Shown here: one piece after another, positions 31,610 through 41,880 of the stretch | Position numbering within the stretch: the first letter of the stretch is position 1 | Layout of the letters: each line of letters begins with the position of its first letter | Program-made: the position numbers and the translations under genes | Notes under the pieces: generated by a model | The model's input: the letters and a program-made list of their open reading frames with translations, nothing else | The model's database searches: none | Told to the model about the DNA's origin: nothing | Origin: Natronocella acetinitrilica | GTDB lineage: Bacteria > Pseudomonadota > Gammaproteobacteria > Nitrococcales > Aquisalimonadaceae | Direction of reading: 5' to 3' | Length of the DNA stretch: 64,000 nt | Assembly (NCBI RefSeq): GCF_024170285.1 | Contig: NZ_JALJXV010000003.1 | Span: 434,001 to 498,000 of the forward strand

Positions 31610-33726
31610 TGGCCCATGGTGAAAACCCGCGCTTTGCACGCCTGCTCGCTGACGCGAGCAGGAGCGCCAACGGGCTCTTTCCGCTCGGCACGCCGGAGCG
31701 CTTTCGGCGCGATATCGCCAGGCTCTCGGCACTGATCGCCCTGCACCACCACGCCCTTGGCCACCAGGCACGCTGGCAGGCGACACGCGGCGGGCTGCGC
31801 GGCCACACGCTCGGCGAGCTCGGCGTGGTGCGCGGCGGCTGCGGCTCGCTCAGCGCCCGCGGCGATCTTGCTATCCACCTCCACAGCCTGACCCTCTGCC
31901 CGGGCGGGCGCCTGGGTGCGGTTCGCAGCGTGCTGCCGCTTCGCGACGACGCGCTTGATGACCCCCGGGCGCTCGCCGATCACATCGAGCGACTCTACGC
32001 CCTCGCCCCCGAGGAGGCCCATGCCGCGCACCGCGCCGCCGCGCTCTGCGGGGCGCCACCGCGGCTTGCCGAGGCCGACCACACCACCGACGCCTGGTTC
32101 GAGGCCGCCATTGCCGACCCCGAGCGCCTCGCGCGCGTGCGCGAGGCGCCGGGCATCACACTGCCCCTGCCAGCGGCGAGCCTGCCGGACCCGGGCGTTG
32201 CCCACGAGTCGAGCATCACCGACCCGGGGCGGCTGCGGGTGCTTGGCATGCGCGGGGCGCGGATCGACCCGCTTGCCGGCCCCCACGGCGCGCCGCCCTT
32301 CCGCCAGTTCGCCTTCCACGCCCTGCGCGAGGCGCGCTGCGAGCGCCAGGCGCCGGGGCGTGCGGCACGGCTTGCCTGGCTGATGGCATCGCTCGATAGC
32401 GAGGCGCTCGCGAGCATGACGGCCAGCGGCTGCACCGAGCGGCTGCTCTACGACTATCTCTGCCCGGATGATGCGCGCCTTGCCCGTTACCGCCGCCAGG
32501 CCGTGGCGGCCTTCCCGGCGCTGCCCTGGGCCATTCTGCTCGCCGAGCGCGAGGAGTCCGTGCCCCAGGAGATCCTCGGTGCAATCGACGCCGGCGCATC
32601 CAGGGAGGCGGCACTCGCAGCCGCGCTGCGGGTCAGCTCACGCACCGTCCGGGCGCTTTGCGCGGGCGCCCGCGCCCCGCACTTCATGGCCGGCGTGCGC
32701 GGCGGGGTCAGCCACGCAGGCAACCAGCTGCGCCTCCTTGATGCGACACCGCTTGAGTTCTGGCCGCGCGACCCGGAGGAGCACGAGACGCTGCTAGCCA
32801 TCGGCACGGTGCTCGGCGAGAGCTTCCACTTCTGGGAGGGGGCGGCGACACGCTTTGAGCCGAGCGGGCTCATCGACCGCCCACTGGCGGCGCTGAAGGC
32901 GACGCTCGCCGAGCGCCACGCCACCACCATTCGGGCGCTTGCCGAGCGGCTGCGCGAGGATTACCGGCAGATCATGGAGGCCCTCGCCCAGCGCCTGCTC
33001 CGCGCACTGCCAGGCCGCGGCCCGGCGCTGCGCCGCGCGCTTCGCTTCGAGGGGCAGAGTCTCGTCACGCTCGCGCGCGCCGCAGAGCGCCTCGAGCGCC
33101 GCCTTGCCCTCGCCCAGCGCGAGGCGCTGGACGGCTGGGCATGCGCCCAGCGCGGGGGCACGCCGGCGTCCTGGCACTGGGGCGCTCTGCTCGAGCCCTC
33201 CGAGCGCCACCTGCGCGTGGGCGGCTGCACGCTTCGCATTCGCGAGATCACCGACCCCCTCGCGCTCGCCGCCGAGGGGGTCACTATGGGCCACTGCATC
33301 GCCATCCGCGCCGAGCAGTGCTACCGCGGCGGGCTGCGGGTCTGGGAGATCACGGACGTCACCGGTGTCCGCAGCACCGCGGCGATCGCGGTCAGTGCAA
33401 CAGGGGAGGGCGTGTTACTCTCAATCCAGGAGCACCGGGGGCGGGGCAATGCGCCCGCGCCGAGGGAGCACCGCGCGGCCGCCGTCTACCTCTGTCGCCA
33501 GCTGATCGAGCGCTCCTGTGACGCGGGCGTGCTGGCGAGACTGCGGGCCTGCGCGCGCCCCACCGTGGCGCCCGCGGGACTGCCGGATCTCGCCATCGAG
33601 GGGCTGCTTGAGGCGCTCGGCGAGATGAAGTGCCTGGCACACTTCCGGGGCGCCATGCCGCCAGCCATGAAACCCCTTGCCGACGCCGCACTGGCGTCCA
33701 TGAAAGCGGCACGCCACGCGGCCTGA
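31609..33726 (+). CDS. PcfJ-like protein B
   Basis: 705 residues. The C-terminal part carries the PcfJ-like signature: MGHCIAIRAEQCYRGG, RSTAAIAV, LSIQEHRGRGNAPAP. A DATPLEFWPRDPEE motif near residue 385 matches the SATPLEFWPQ of the smaller paralogue at 26156. The additional N-terminal ~300 residues are Ala/Arg-rich, with no recognised domain. PcfJ-like proteins are known from mobile elements, but their role is unclear. It is a single-gene unit that converges on the methyltransferase gene. Having two divergent copies 5 kb apart on one element suggests separate tasks rather than recent duplication. Confidence 0.7.
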   Translation: MAHGENPRFARLLADASRSANGLFPLGTPERFRRDIARLSALIALHHHALGHQARWQATRGGLRGHTLGELGVVRGGCGSLSARGDLAIHLHSLTLCPGGRLGAVRSVLPLRDDALDDPRALADHIERLYALAPEEAHAAHRAAALCGAPPRLAEADHTTDAWFEAAIADPERLARVREAPGITLPLPAASLPDPGVAHESSITDPGRLRVLGMRGARIDPLAGPHGAPPFRQFAFHALREARCERQAPGRAARLAWLMASLDSEALASMTASGCTERLLYDYLCPDDARLARYRRQAVAAFPALPWAILLAEREESVPQEILGAIDAGASREAALAAALRVSSRTVRALCAGARAPHFMAGVRGGVSHAGNQLRLLDATPLEFWPRDPEEHETLLAIGTVLGESFHFWEGAATRFEPSGLIDRPLAALKATLAERHATTIRALAERLREDYRQIMEALAQRLLRALPGRGPALRRALRFEGQSLVTLARAAERLERRLALAQREALDGWACAQRGGTPASWHWGALLEPSERHLRVGGCTLRIREITDPLALAAEGVTMGHCIAIRAEQCYRGGLRVWEITDVTGVRSTAAIAVSATGEGVLLSIQEHRGRGNAPAPREHRAAAVYLCRQLIERSCDAGVLARLRACARPTVAPAGLPDLAIEGLLEALGEMKCLAHFRGAMPPAMKPLADAALASMKAARHAA

Positions 33727-33759
33727 GCCGCGAGCGCGCCGCTGCCAGGGTGGCGGGCC

Positions 33760-35424
33760 CTAGAGGCCGTGGCCGGAGAAGAGCTCGCCCTGGGCACTTG
33801 CCGCCGGCTCGTCGCTGACGATCCGCCGCTTGGCGAGACGCTTTGCCTGGGGGCTGAAGTCCCCCTGGATCACGCCGCCATCGGCGCAGACCACCAGCGA
33901 GCCGAGGTGCTCGCCGAGCACCTGCGCAAGGCCCGCGAAATGCCCCCAGAGTCCCGACTGGCCCAGGCCCTCATGGGCGATGGTGGCCGCCACATCGTCG
34001 ACCAGCGCCTCGGGGATGCCCTTCAGCCGGGCGTGTTCGACAGGCGTGAAGAGACGCTCACGGACCCGCTCGCGCACACTCGGCAGCGCCATCAGCGCGT
34101 CGATCTCATCGCGCGAGAGCGCCCGGTTGTCCGCCTCGCGCATGCGCTCGATCAGCGCAAGGGCGGCGTCGGCATCGGCGCCGCTCTCGCGCGCGCGCAC
34201 CGCGCCACCCAGTGCTGCGAGATCGGCATCGCTCATGATCGCAAGCTCACTCACGCGCGCATCGGTCGAGCCCGCCTTGTTGTAGTACTTGCGAAGACTC
34301 GCCACCCAGTCCTCCTCGCCGGTGTAGACGAAGTTGCGGAAGTTCTTGCCGGCATCCTTGTCCCGGGCGGCCTTCTCGCGCAGCCCGTCGAAGTGCCGCC
34401 AGGCGTCATCCTCGGCGCCGATCGGCTCGAGCAGATCCTTCACCCGCGCATAGACGCGCTCGCTTGGCGCGACCCGATTGATGTCAAAGCCCTCGGCGAG
34501 GTTCTTCGAGATGGCGACGAAGAACCAGCGCCGGCGCACATCGATCGTGCCGGCCTGGGTGCTGTCGAGCTCGATGTCCTGCACCAGGTAGTTGCGCCGC
34601 TCGAGCTCGCGGCGCAGCAGCTCGTAGGTCGCCGAGTCACGGGCCTGCACCACGTTCTCGCTCAGCAGCGCCGAGGGGTTGGCCGCATCGAGGATGCGCA
34701 CCAGGCCAAAGACGCTGGTCGCCGAGAGATCGTGGCTCTCGGCACGCTTGATGCCGCGCTTCGCCTTGCCGGCGAGCGAGTGCCCATCGCAGGGCAGGCT
34801 AAAGGAGAGCAGGTCCACCGGGGTGACAAGCTCGGGCTCGATCTCCTCGAGCTTGCCGTTGAAAATGCGGGTGCGCTCGGTGATGGCACTGTTGTTGCGA
34901 TCGGCCACCTCGGTGTAGCGGCCATCCATCTCCACCACCCACTCGACCTCGCCGCGAAGCCCTGCCGCGCGCACGCCCTCGGCAATGGCCGCGGTCGACA
35001 CCCCGATACCGGTGCACACCGACGCCTCGCTGATCCGCCCGCGCGCGAGCGACGCGCGAAGCCGCCGCTCGCGATCGGCAAGCGCGATCTCCTCATGGTG
35101 CAAGGTGACCTCGATCACCCCGTCACTCATCACCGCCCGCACCCGCGTGCCAGGCGGTGCGATCTCGGCAAGGCAGACGTCGATGATCGGCGTGTCGCGG
35201 CCGGCGCGGCGGTTCGCACGCCCGGAGACCACCCGGTCACCGGACGGATCGAGGAGGAAGCGGGCGTAGCCGCGCTCCGGATTGACCTCAAGGCGATAGC
35301 GCACACCCCGCTCGAAGCCGCTTGCCGCAAGCCGCCGGCCCTCGAGCCAGACCCGCTCGCGCGTCTCCGAGACCTTGGTATAGGTCACCTGGCGCGGCGC
35401 GCGCCCCATCCTGCGTGTTGTCAT
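33760..35424 (-). CDS. DNA (cytosine-5) methyltransferase, orphan
   Basis: A 554-residue C5-cytosine methyltransferase. Catalytic motifs in order: motif I around ASVCTGIGVSTAAIAEG (about 134-150), motif IV SLPCDGHS with nucleophile Cys212, motif VI SENV (Glu256), motif VIII DVRRRW (about 296-300). The variable region between VIII and the C-terminus should hold the target-recognition segment. The first ~120 residues are an extra domain (VWLEGRRLAASGFERG, VVSGRANRRAGRD) resembling the small AbrB/SymE-like domain seen fused to such enzymes. No cognate restriction enzyme is nearby, so it probably protects the element's DNA against host restriction. ATG start behind GGGAGAGAGG. Confidence 0.88.
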   Translation of the reverse strand: MTTRRMGRAPRQVTYTKVSETRERVWLEGRRLAASGFERGVRYRLEVNPERGYARFLLDPSGDRVVSGRANRRAGRDTPIIDVCLAEIAPPGTRVRAVMSDGVIEVTLHHEEIALADRERRLRASLARGRISEASVCTGIGVSTAAIAEGVRAAGLRGEVEWVVEMDGRYTEVADRNNSAITERTRIFNGKLEEIEPELVTPVDLLSFSLPCDGHSLAGKAKRGIKRAESHDLSATSVFGLVRILDAANPSALLSENVVQARDSATYELLRRELERRNYLVQDIELDSTQAGTIDVRRRWFFVAISKNLAEGFDINRVAPSERVYARVKDLLEPIGAEDDAWRHFDGLREKAARDKDAGKNFRNFVYTGEEDWVASLRKYYNKAGSTDARVSELAIMSDADLAALGGAVRARESGADADAALALIERMREADNRALSRDEIDALMALPSVRERVRERLFTPVEHARLKGIPEALVDDVAATIAHEGLGQSGLWGHFAGLAQVLGEHLGSLVVCADGGVIQGDFSPQAKRLAKRRIVSDEPAASAQGELFSGHGL

Positions 35425-35463
35425 GCCTCTCTCCCGGGCGCCGCATGCGCCACTGATTCCTTT

Positions 35464-35492
35464 ATTTTACTGTAAATATATTTTCGCGTCCA
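35464..35492 (-). promoter_or_regulatory. Sigma70 promoter of the methyltransferase gene
   Basis: Reading leftwards: TGGACG, 17 bp, TAAAAT. Confidence 0.5.
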
Positions 35493-35504
35493 TCGCGCCG
35501 GCGC

Positions 35505-35513
35505 TGGTATACT
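35505..35513 (+). promoter_or_regulatory. Extended -10 promoter for the 35535 gene
   Basis: TGGTATACT, 22 nt before the ATG; no clear -35. Confidence 0.5.
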
Positions 35514-35534
35514 GGGCTGAAAAAGGAGATTGTC

Positions 35535-36014
35535 ATGTCCCATCATTGCCTGGCGCTTGAGGCGCGGCTGCACTTCCCGACCGTCTTTCGCATGCGTCGC
35601 ACCGAGCGAAGGCGTCTCGACGCGCTACCAAAGCGCTTCGTGATTGACACCCCCGAGCGGCTGCGCGCCGATCTCGACGACTGTCATCCCGAGCAGCGCT
35701 ACCGCGTTCGCCTGCGTTGCGAGCGCGCCGAGCAGGAGCTCATTGTCTCAGACGCCCTGCGCGCCGCCCTTGAGATGGTGAGCGAGCGCAACGCCGCCTA
35801 CTTCCTCGCCCGCGGGATCGCCTTTGCCCGCCAGCAGGCCGCGCTGCACCCCGATGAGACCGTCTTTCGCCGCATGCTCCTCACCCTGAACCGGGCGACA
35901 CACTGCGTGGATGGCCTGCGGCGCTTTCGCGCCCGGGTGGATCACAAGCGCCGCGCCGCCGAGCGCGCCAACGAAGGCCCGGCAGGGCCCGAGGGGCCGG
36001 CGCCGGGCCGCTAG
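35535..36014 (+). CDS. Hypothetical basic protein, 159 aa
   Basis: ATG behind AAAGGAGA. The product is rich in Arg (RMRRTERRRLDALPKRF near the N-terminus, RRFRARVDHKRRAAERA near the end) and mainly helical, which could fit nucleic-acid binding, but no helix-turn-helix or zinc motif is seen. It is a single-gene unit divergent from the methyltransferase. Confidence 0.6.
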   Translation: MSHHCLALEARLHFPTVFRMRRTERRRLDALPKRFVIDTPERLRADLDDCHPEQRYRVRLRCERAEQELIVSDALRAALEMVSERNAAYFLARGIAFARQQAALHPDETVFRRMLLTLNRATHCVDGLRRFRARVDHKRRAAERANEGPAGPEGPAPGR

Positions 36015-36049
36015 GCGGCCGAGGCCCGGCGGGTCGCAAGCGGGGCAGG

Positions 36050-37117
36050 CTAGGCCGGCGTGAGACCATCGCCCGCGGCGCGGGCGATCACGCGCGGCGC
36101 CGGGCGGTGGACTCCGCGGTCGCGCTCGAACTGCGCGGCCGCCGTACTCACCCAGTCGCTCACGATGGCGAGCTGATCATCCGCAAGGAGTGCCGGGCAG
36201 TGGCCGACCTTCGGCACGGTGATGACCTCGGAGGTCTCCGACATGCGCGCGGCAGCTGATCGAAGCAGCACGTTGGAGCGCTGCCCGCGCAGGGTCAGCG
36301 TGGGGATATCGAGCTGCTCCCAGACCCGCCACAGTCCGACCGTTGCCGCCGGCAGGCGCTCGATCGGCGAGAAGATCCGCTGATCGAAGTCCCAGCGAAG
36401 CCGCCCGTCGCGGCGCACCACCGAGGCGTCGGCAAGCAGCCGCCAGTGCTCGGTCGAGAGTGGTGCAAAGCCGGGCGAGGTCGTCTTCAGCACCCGCACG
36501 GCGTCATTGAGATGCGCGATCCGCGCCTCCCGCGCCGAGGCGAGGAGCTGGAGCTCGCCGAGGAAGTCGCCGGGGAGCTCGGGGCCGACATCGTTTAGCA
36601 CCAGGGCGTCGATCTCGCCGAAGAGCGCGCTATGGTAGAGCCCGAGCAGCCCGCCCATGGAGGTGCCGACCCAGATCAGCGGTCGGCGCTTCGGGGCATC
36701 GCCGGCGAGCGCGTTGCAGGCCTCGACCCAGGGCGCGGAGAGCGCCTGCGCCCACGGCCCCATCCAGGCGGCAAGTCGGCGGGTCGCCTCGGCCGCCCGG
36801 ACAAGACTCGAGCCCACCCCGACCACCTCGCCCAGCAGTACGCGCAGGTCGGCCAGGTACTGCCCCGGGTGGTAGAGATCGGGGGTGACCATGCGATCGC
36901 TGCGCCCGCGCCCGACGATATCCGGCGCGGTGACGGCAAAGCCCTGGTGGCAGAGCGACTCGGCGAGGAGCGCGAAGTCGCGGCTGTTGCGGGTCAGCCC
37001 ATGAACACAGACCACCTCGGCACGGGGCTCACAGACAGGCTCCCAGCGGCGGTAGGCCATGCGGTGCAGGCCAAACGGGTTGACGCAGTCAACGTGGGAC
37101 TGAAATGCGCGAATCAT
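36050..37117 (-). CDS. Alpha/beta hydrolase
   Basis: 355 residues with the alpha/beta-hydrolase hallmarks: oxyanion-hole region VCVHGLTRNSRDF, the TAPDIVGRGRSD strand, nucleophile Ser153 in GTSMGG, and catalytic His near the end in VGHCPALL. An inserted helical stretch (about 95-135) forms a lid. It should hydrolyse a small ester, amide or lactone; the substrate is unknown. Given the LuxR-type receptor at 48195, an acyl-homoserine-lactone-like substrate is possible but unsupported. The ATG follows GGGAGG. Its promoter lies within the end of the upstream YgjV-like gene. Confidence 0.85.
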   Translation of the reverse strand: MIRAFQSHVDCVNPFGLHRMAYRRWEPVCEPRAEVVCVHGLTRNSRDFALLAESLCHQGFAVTAPDIVGRGRSDRMVTPDLYHPGQYLADLRVLLGEVVGVGSSLVRAAEATRRLAAWMGPWAQALSAPWVEACNALAGDAPKRRPLIWVGTSMGGLLGLYHSALFGEIDALVLNDVGPELPGDFLGELQLLASAREARIAHLNDAVRVLKTTSPGFAPLSTEHWRLLADASVVRRDGRLRWDFDQRIFSPIERLPAATVGLWRVWEQLDIPTLTLRGQRSNVLLRSAAARMSETSEVITVPKVGHCPALLADDQLAIVSDWVSTAAAQFERDRGVHRPAPRVIARAAGDGLTPA

Positions 37118-37158
37118 CGGTAACCTCCCTGTCCGGGAATGTCCATGACTTCATTTTA

Positions 37159-37187
37159 ATTATACTTTATTAATTAACCGCTGTCCC
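37159..37187 (-). promoter_or_regulatory. Sigma70 promoter of the hydrolase gene
   Basis: Reading leftwards: GGGACA, 17 bp, TATAAT. Confidence 0.5.
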
Positions 37188-37682
37188 GGCGCGCTGCATG
37201 CGGACAAGCCCGATGCACCCCGCGGCCAGGCAGAGCGCGGTTGCAGCACTCGCCGGCAGCGAGCCGACCAGAAGCGCGTAGGCGAGAAAGAGCCCCTGGC
37301 CGCAGAGGATGCCTGCGCGAAGCAGCGCACCGCGCGCCAGGAACTGCACCAGGGCAAGCAGCACGCTGGCCGCGGCGAGGATGAGGTCATGGACGCCGGC
37401 GCCGAGTGCCAGCACCAGCGCGACACCGCCAAGGGCGAAGGCGATGGCGGCAAGCAGGCGCAGGCGGAGGGCGGCAGCCGCGGCGAGATGGGCCGCCAGC
37501 AGGCAGGCTGCACCGAGCGCATGCAAAAGCGCCCCCGCGCGCTCGCCAAGGAGCGCATAGTGAAGCGCCCAGAGCAGCACCCCGCAGCCAAGGATGAGCA
37601 GCAGCCCCCGGTTACTCCGGCGCAGCAAGGCGAGCACCGTGACCATGAGTCCGAGCACCCCGACAAGATTGGCAACAACCAT
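37170..37682 (-). CDS. YgjV-like inner membrane protein
   Basis: 170 residues from ATG 37682 behind GGAGG. About five or six hydrophobic segments span almost the whole protein (NLVGVLGLMVTVLALL, LLLILGCGVLLWALHYALLG, ACLLAAHLAAAAAL and others). The pattern near WALHYALLGERAGALLHAL, with a short basic loop (LRRSNRG) after the first helix, matches the YgjV family of uncharacterised inner-membrane proteins. A longer upstream frame to 37874 would cross the promoter and is rejected. Confidence 0.75.
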   Translation of the reverse strand: MVVANLVGVLGLMVTVLALLRRSNRGLLLILGCGVLLWALHYALLGERAGALLHALGAACLLAAHLAAAAALRLRLLAAIAFALGGVALVLALGAGVHDLILAAASVLLALVQFLARGALLRAGILCGQGLFLAYALLVGSLPASAATALCLAAGCIGLVRMQRAGTAVN

Positions 37683-37719
37683 GAGACCTCCGGCCGCACG
37701 CACGCGGCATGACCCGGAG

Positions 37720-37748
37720 AGTCTAGGGCGGTAATATCCCGCGGTCAA
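37720..37748 (-). promoter_or_regulatory. Sigma70 promoter of the YgjV-like gene
   Basis: Reading leftwards: TTGACC, 17 bp, TAGACT. Confidence 0.65.
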
Positions 37749-37848
37749 TAAGAATATTGATTTTATTAAATGAACGCAGTCAGCCGCTGGCCGCAGCAGG
37801 CAGCGCCCTGCCTCACGGAGCGCGGGAAGGCCATGACGGTTGGCCAGG

Positions 37849-37877
37849 TTGACAGAGTTCATTATAAAGGCCATAAT
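37849..37877 (+). promoter_or_regulatory. Sigma70 promoter upstream of an immediate terminator
   Basis: TTGACA, 17 bp, CATAAT; the start of transcription (~37884) is only 6 nt before a terminator stem. Confidence 0.7.
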
Positions 37878-37889
37878 AATAGGACATCT

Positions 37890-37911
37890 GGCCCGATGCG
37901 TCGGGCCTTTT
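37890..37911 (+). terminator. Promoter-proximal intrinsic terminator
   Basis: GGCCCGA, 4-nt loop, TCGGGCC, TTTT. It should stop most transcripts about 28 nt after initiation, so it may work as an attenuator for the 37977 gene. Confidence 0.75.
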
Positions 37912-37976
37912 CATGGAGCGGTCAGGGCTGTGACAGACAGCGTTGTGAGCGGGCAATTCCAGGCGGGGGGCGGGGC

Positions 37977-38621
37977 GTGATCGACACCCCGGAGTCGCTG
38001 GTGCGCGCCTGCCGGCTTGCCGAGCGGGCGCGGCTCATCCGCACCGGCTTCCAGGCCTTCGTGCGAGCAACACTCGCTGCGGTGGGGCTCCTTGCGCTCA
38101 CCGAGCTCACCCGCCTTGGGCTTGGCGCCGGGCTCACCGCAAGCCTGCTTGCCGCCGCCTGCCTGTGGCCGCTGCACGCCCGCCTCTGCGGGGTGATCGG
38201 CGGGCGTCGCCCCGATTTCTGGCAGGCCGCGCCCTATCTGCTGATCCTCTTCGGCGCGCCGCTCGCACTCGCGGCCCTCGATCCGGTGCACGCGCTCTGG
38301 CTCGACCAGGCGAGCTGGCTCGCGTTGCTGGCAATGGCGCTCCTCATGTGCGAGCGCCTGGATGCGAGCATTCGCGCCGGTGTGCGGGCAAGCCTGCGCC
38401 TCACCTACCTCATGAGCGATGCGCTGATCGAGCAGCACAACATCCGCGGCAGCATCGAGGCCTCGCTTCGTGCCGCACTCGCGCGGGATGGCGCGAGCGA
38501 GGAGGCGGCCTATATCCGTGCGGCCATCGCGCGCTTTCGCAACGAGCCCACCGACACCCGCAGCGCGCTTGCCATGGCGCGGGCGATCGTCCTCGCAAAC
38601 CCCCTCGACGCCCAGGACTAG
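37977..38621 (+). CDS. Hypothetical membrane protein, 214 aa
   Basis: I choose GTG 37977, which has a G-rich AGGCGGGG site; the open frame upstream runs through the promoter and terminator. The product has about four hydrophobic segments (AAVGLLALTELTRLGLG, LTASLLAAACLWPL, APYLLILFGAPLALAAL, WLALLAMALLMC) and a cytoplasmic-looking C-terminal helical tail (LIEQHNIRGSIEASLRAAL). The family is not recognised. Expression may be controlled by the terminator at 37890. Confidence 0.6.
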   Translation: MIDTPESLVRACRLAERARLIRTGFQAFVRATLAAVGLLALTELTRLGLGAGLTASLLAAACLWPLHARLCGVIGGRRPDFWQAAPYLLILFGAPLALAALDPVHALWLDQASWLALLAMALLMCERLDASIRAGVRASLRLTYLMSDALIEQHNIRGSIEASLRAALARDGASEEAAYIRAAIARFRNEPTDTRSALAMARAIVLANPLDAQD

Positions 38622-38634
38622 GGCGCCGCACAGC

Positions 38635-38663
38635 TTGACTTGCGGGTTATTTAATAGTACAAT
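38635..38663 (+). promoter_or_regulatory. Sigma70 promoter of ligA
   Basis: TTGACT, 17 bp, TACAAT. Confidence 0.75.
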
Positions 38664-38665
38664 AA

Positions 38666-40720
<2,055 letters not shown>

Positions 40721-40738
40721 CGCCCAGCGCAGACCGTC

Positions 40739-40766
40739 GCCGGGCACCCTCACCTGGGTGCCCGGC
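40739..40766. terminator. Bidirectional hairpin between ligA and the 40800 gene
   Basis: GCCGGGCACCC, 6-nt loop and exact complement (11-bp stem) between convergent genes; no strong T tract. Confidence 0.65.
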
Positions 40767-40799
40767 CAAGAAAGATTCAAGGAAACGGACGGACTGCGG

Positions 40800-41765
40800 T
40801 TAGAAGCCGGCCTCAAGCGGCAGCGGATCGCTTCCGCCCACCGCGGCAATCGACTCGCGCAGCATCGCCACCTCGTCGCGCACCCGGGCATGGTCCTCGC
40901 GCAGCACCGCCGCCTCCTCATCGGGCGTCTTCCAGAAGTAGTCGCCGAGGTAGGAGCCCAGGCAGAGATAGCCGGGGATCGCAATCGGCGGCAGCCGACG
41001 GCGACCGCCGGCAAGAAGCCCCGCGTCCAGGCGCTCAAGGCGAGCGATGGGCGCCTGGGGGCCTGCCACCGGGCAGTCATCAAGGGCGCGCAGGCGAGCG
41101 ATGAGATCCTCGGAGAAGGACTCGCGATGGGCACGGTAGTGCGCCTCGCTCACCACCATGGCGGCGGTGTGGACGTCCCGCGCGCCGGCTGCCGGGGTGA
41201 GGCGCCAGAAGCCCGTGCCCGCTGCCTCGGGGTGGCGCTCTGCGTGCGTATCCACCGCCGCGGCAAAGGCCGAGAAGGCGCCATCGGGCAGCAGGTCGGT
41301 CCAGATCGCCTCGCTCGCGCGCAGCTCGACGATGTGTGTCAGCCGATCCCCACAGACCCGGTCGTAGAGGGCGATCGTGCCGGCAAGACGCTCGCTCGCC
41401 TCGGCCATGCTCGCCGCCGCGCGCTGGCCGCGCTCCTCGACGCACGTATTGTGCGCGGCAACCCGCTCGATCAGTGTCTCGGCAAGCGGCGCGCCGAAGT
41501 GCTCGGTCAGTGTCGCAATCAGCGCATCGGCGGCGGCGCGATCAAGCCGCGCGATCGCCCCCACCGCATGGCGGATGTCATCCACCACGCACTCGGCGGT
41601 ATCGCGCGCCGGGTCAAGCGGATTGCGCGCGGTCCCGGCAAGTCCCCGGGAGACGATCGTCTGCTCGCGCTCACGGGCAAGCCGCGCCTCGTGGATCGCA
41701 AGCAGATCCTCGAAGAGGCGAAGGCGGACCGCCTGCGGCGTCATTCCCTGGGACTGCCCGGTCAC
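40800..41765 (-). CDS. Hypothetical protein, about 321 aa
   Basis: I choose GTG 41765 because AGGAG precedes it by about 8 nt; an internal ATG (MTPQAVR) seven codons later lacks spacing. The product is soluble and helical, with an N-terminal RLFEDLLAIHEARL region and a C-terminal IPGYLCLGSYLGDYFW segment. No known motif is recognised. It has its own consensus promoter and converges on ligA. Confidence 0.65.
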   Translation of the reverse strand: MTGQSQGMTPQAVRLRLFEDLLAIHEARLAREREQTIVSRGLAGTARNPLDPARDTAECVVDDIRHAVGAIARLDRAAADALIATLTEHFGAPLAETLIERVAAHNTCVEERGQRAAASMAEASERLAGTIALYDRVCGDRLTHIVELRASEAIWTDLLPDGAFSAFAAAVDTHAERHPEAAGTGFWRLTPAAGARDVHTAAMVVSEAHYRAHRESFSEDLIARLRALDDCPVAGPQAPIARLERLDAGLLAGGRRRLPPIAIPGYLCLGSYLGDYFWKTPDEEAAVLREDHARVRDEVAMLRESIAAVGGSDPLPLEAGF

Positions 41766-41818
41766 TGCACGCGCTCCTGACCACGCAAGGTGGCTGTGAT
41801 TTATTTTAACTACAATAA

Positions 41819-41847
41819 AGTATAGGGGTCGCGGCATGGGGCGTCAA
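41819..41847 (-). promoter_or_regulatory. Sigma70 promoter of the 40800 gene
   Basis: Reading leftwards: TTGACG, 17 bp, TATACT. Confidence 0.75.
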
Positions 41848-41880
41848 TAACGCCCGCGCGGGTGCTGACCGCGCGCCGAC

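Noticed and set aside
33769-35475. Plus-strand ORF of 568 codons opposite the methyltransferase
   Set aside because: It has no recognisable domain, while the minus strand has all C5-methyltransferase motifs.
36050-37117. Hydrolase as a quorum-quenching lactonase for the LuxR system
   Set aside because: Only the general alpha/beta-hydrolase motifs are visible; no evidence for lactone specificity and the genes are 11 kb apart.
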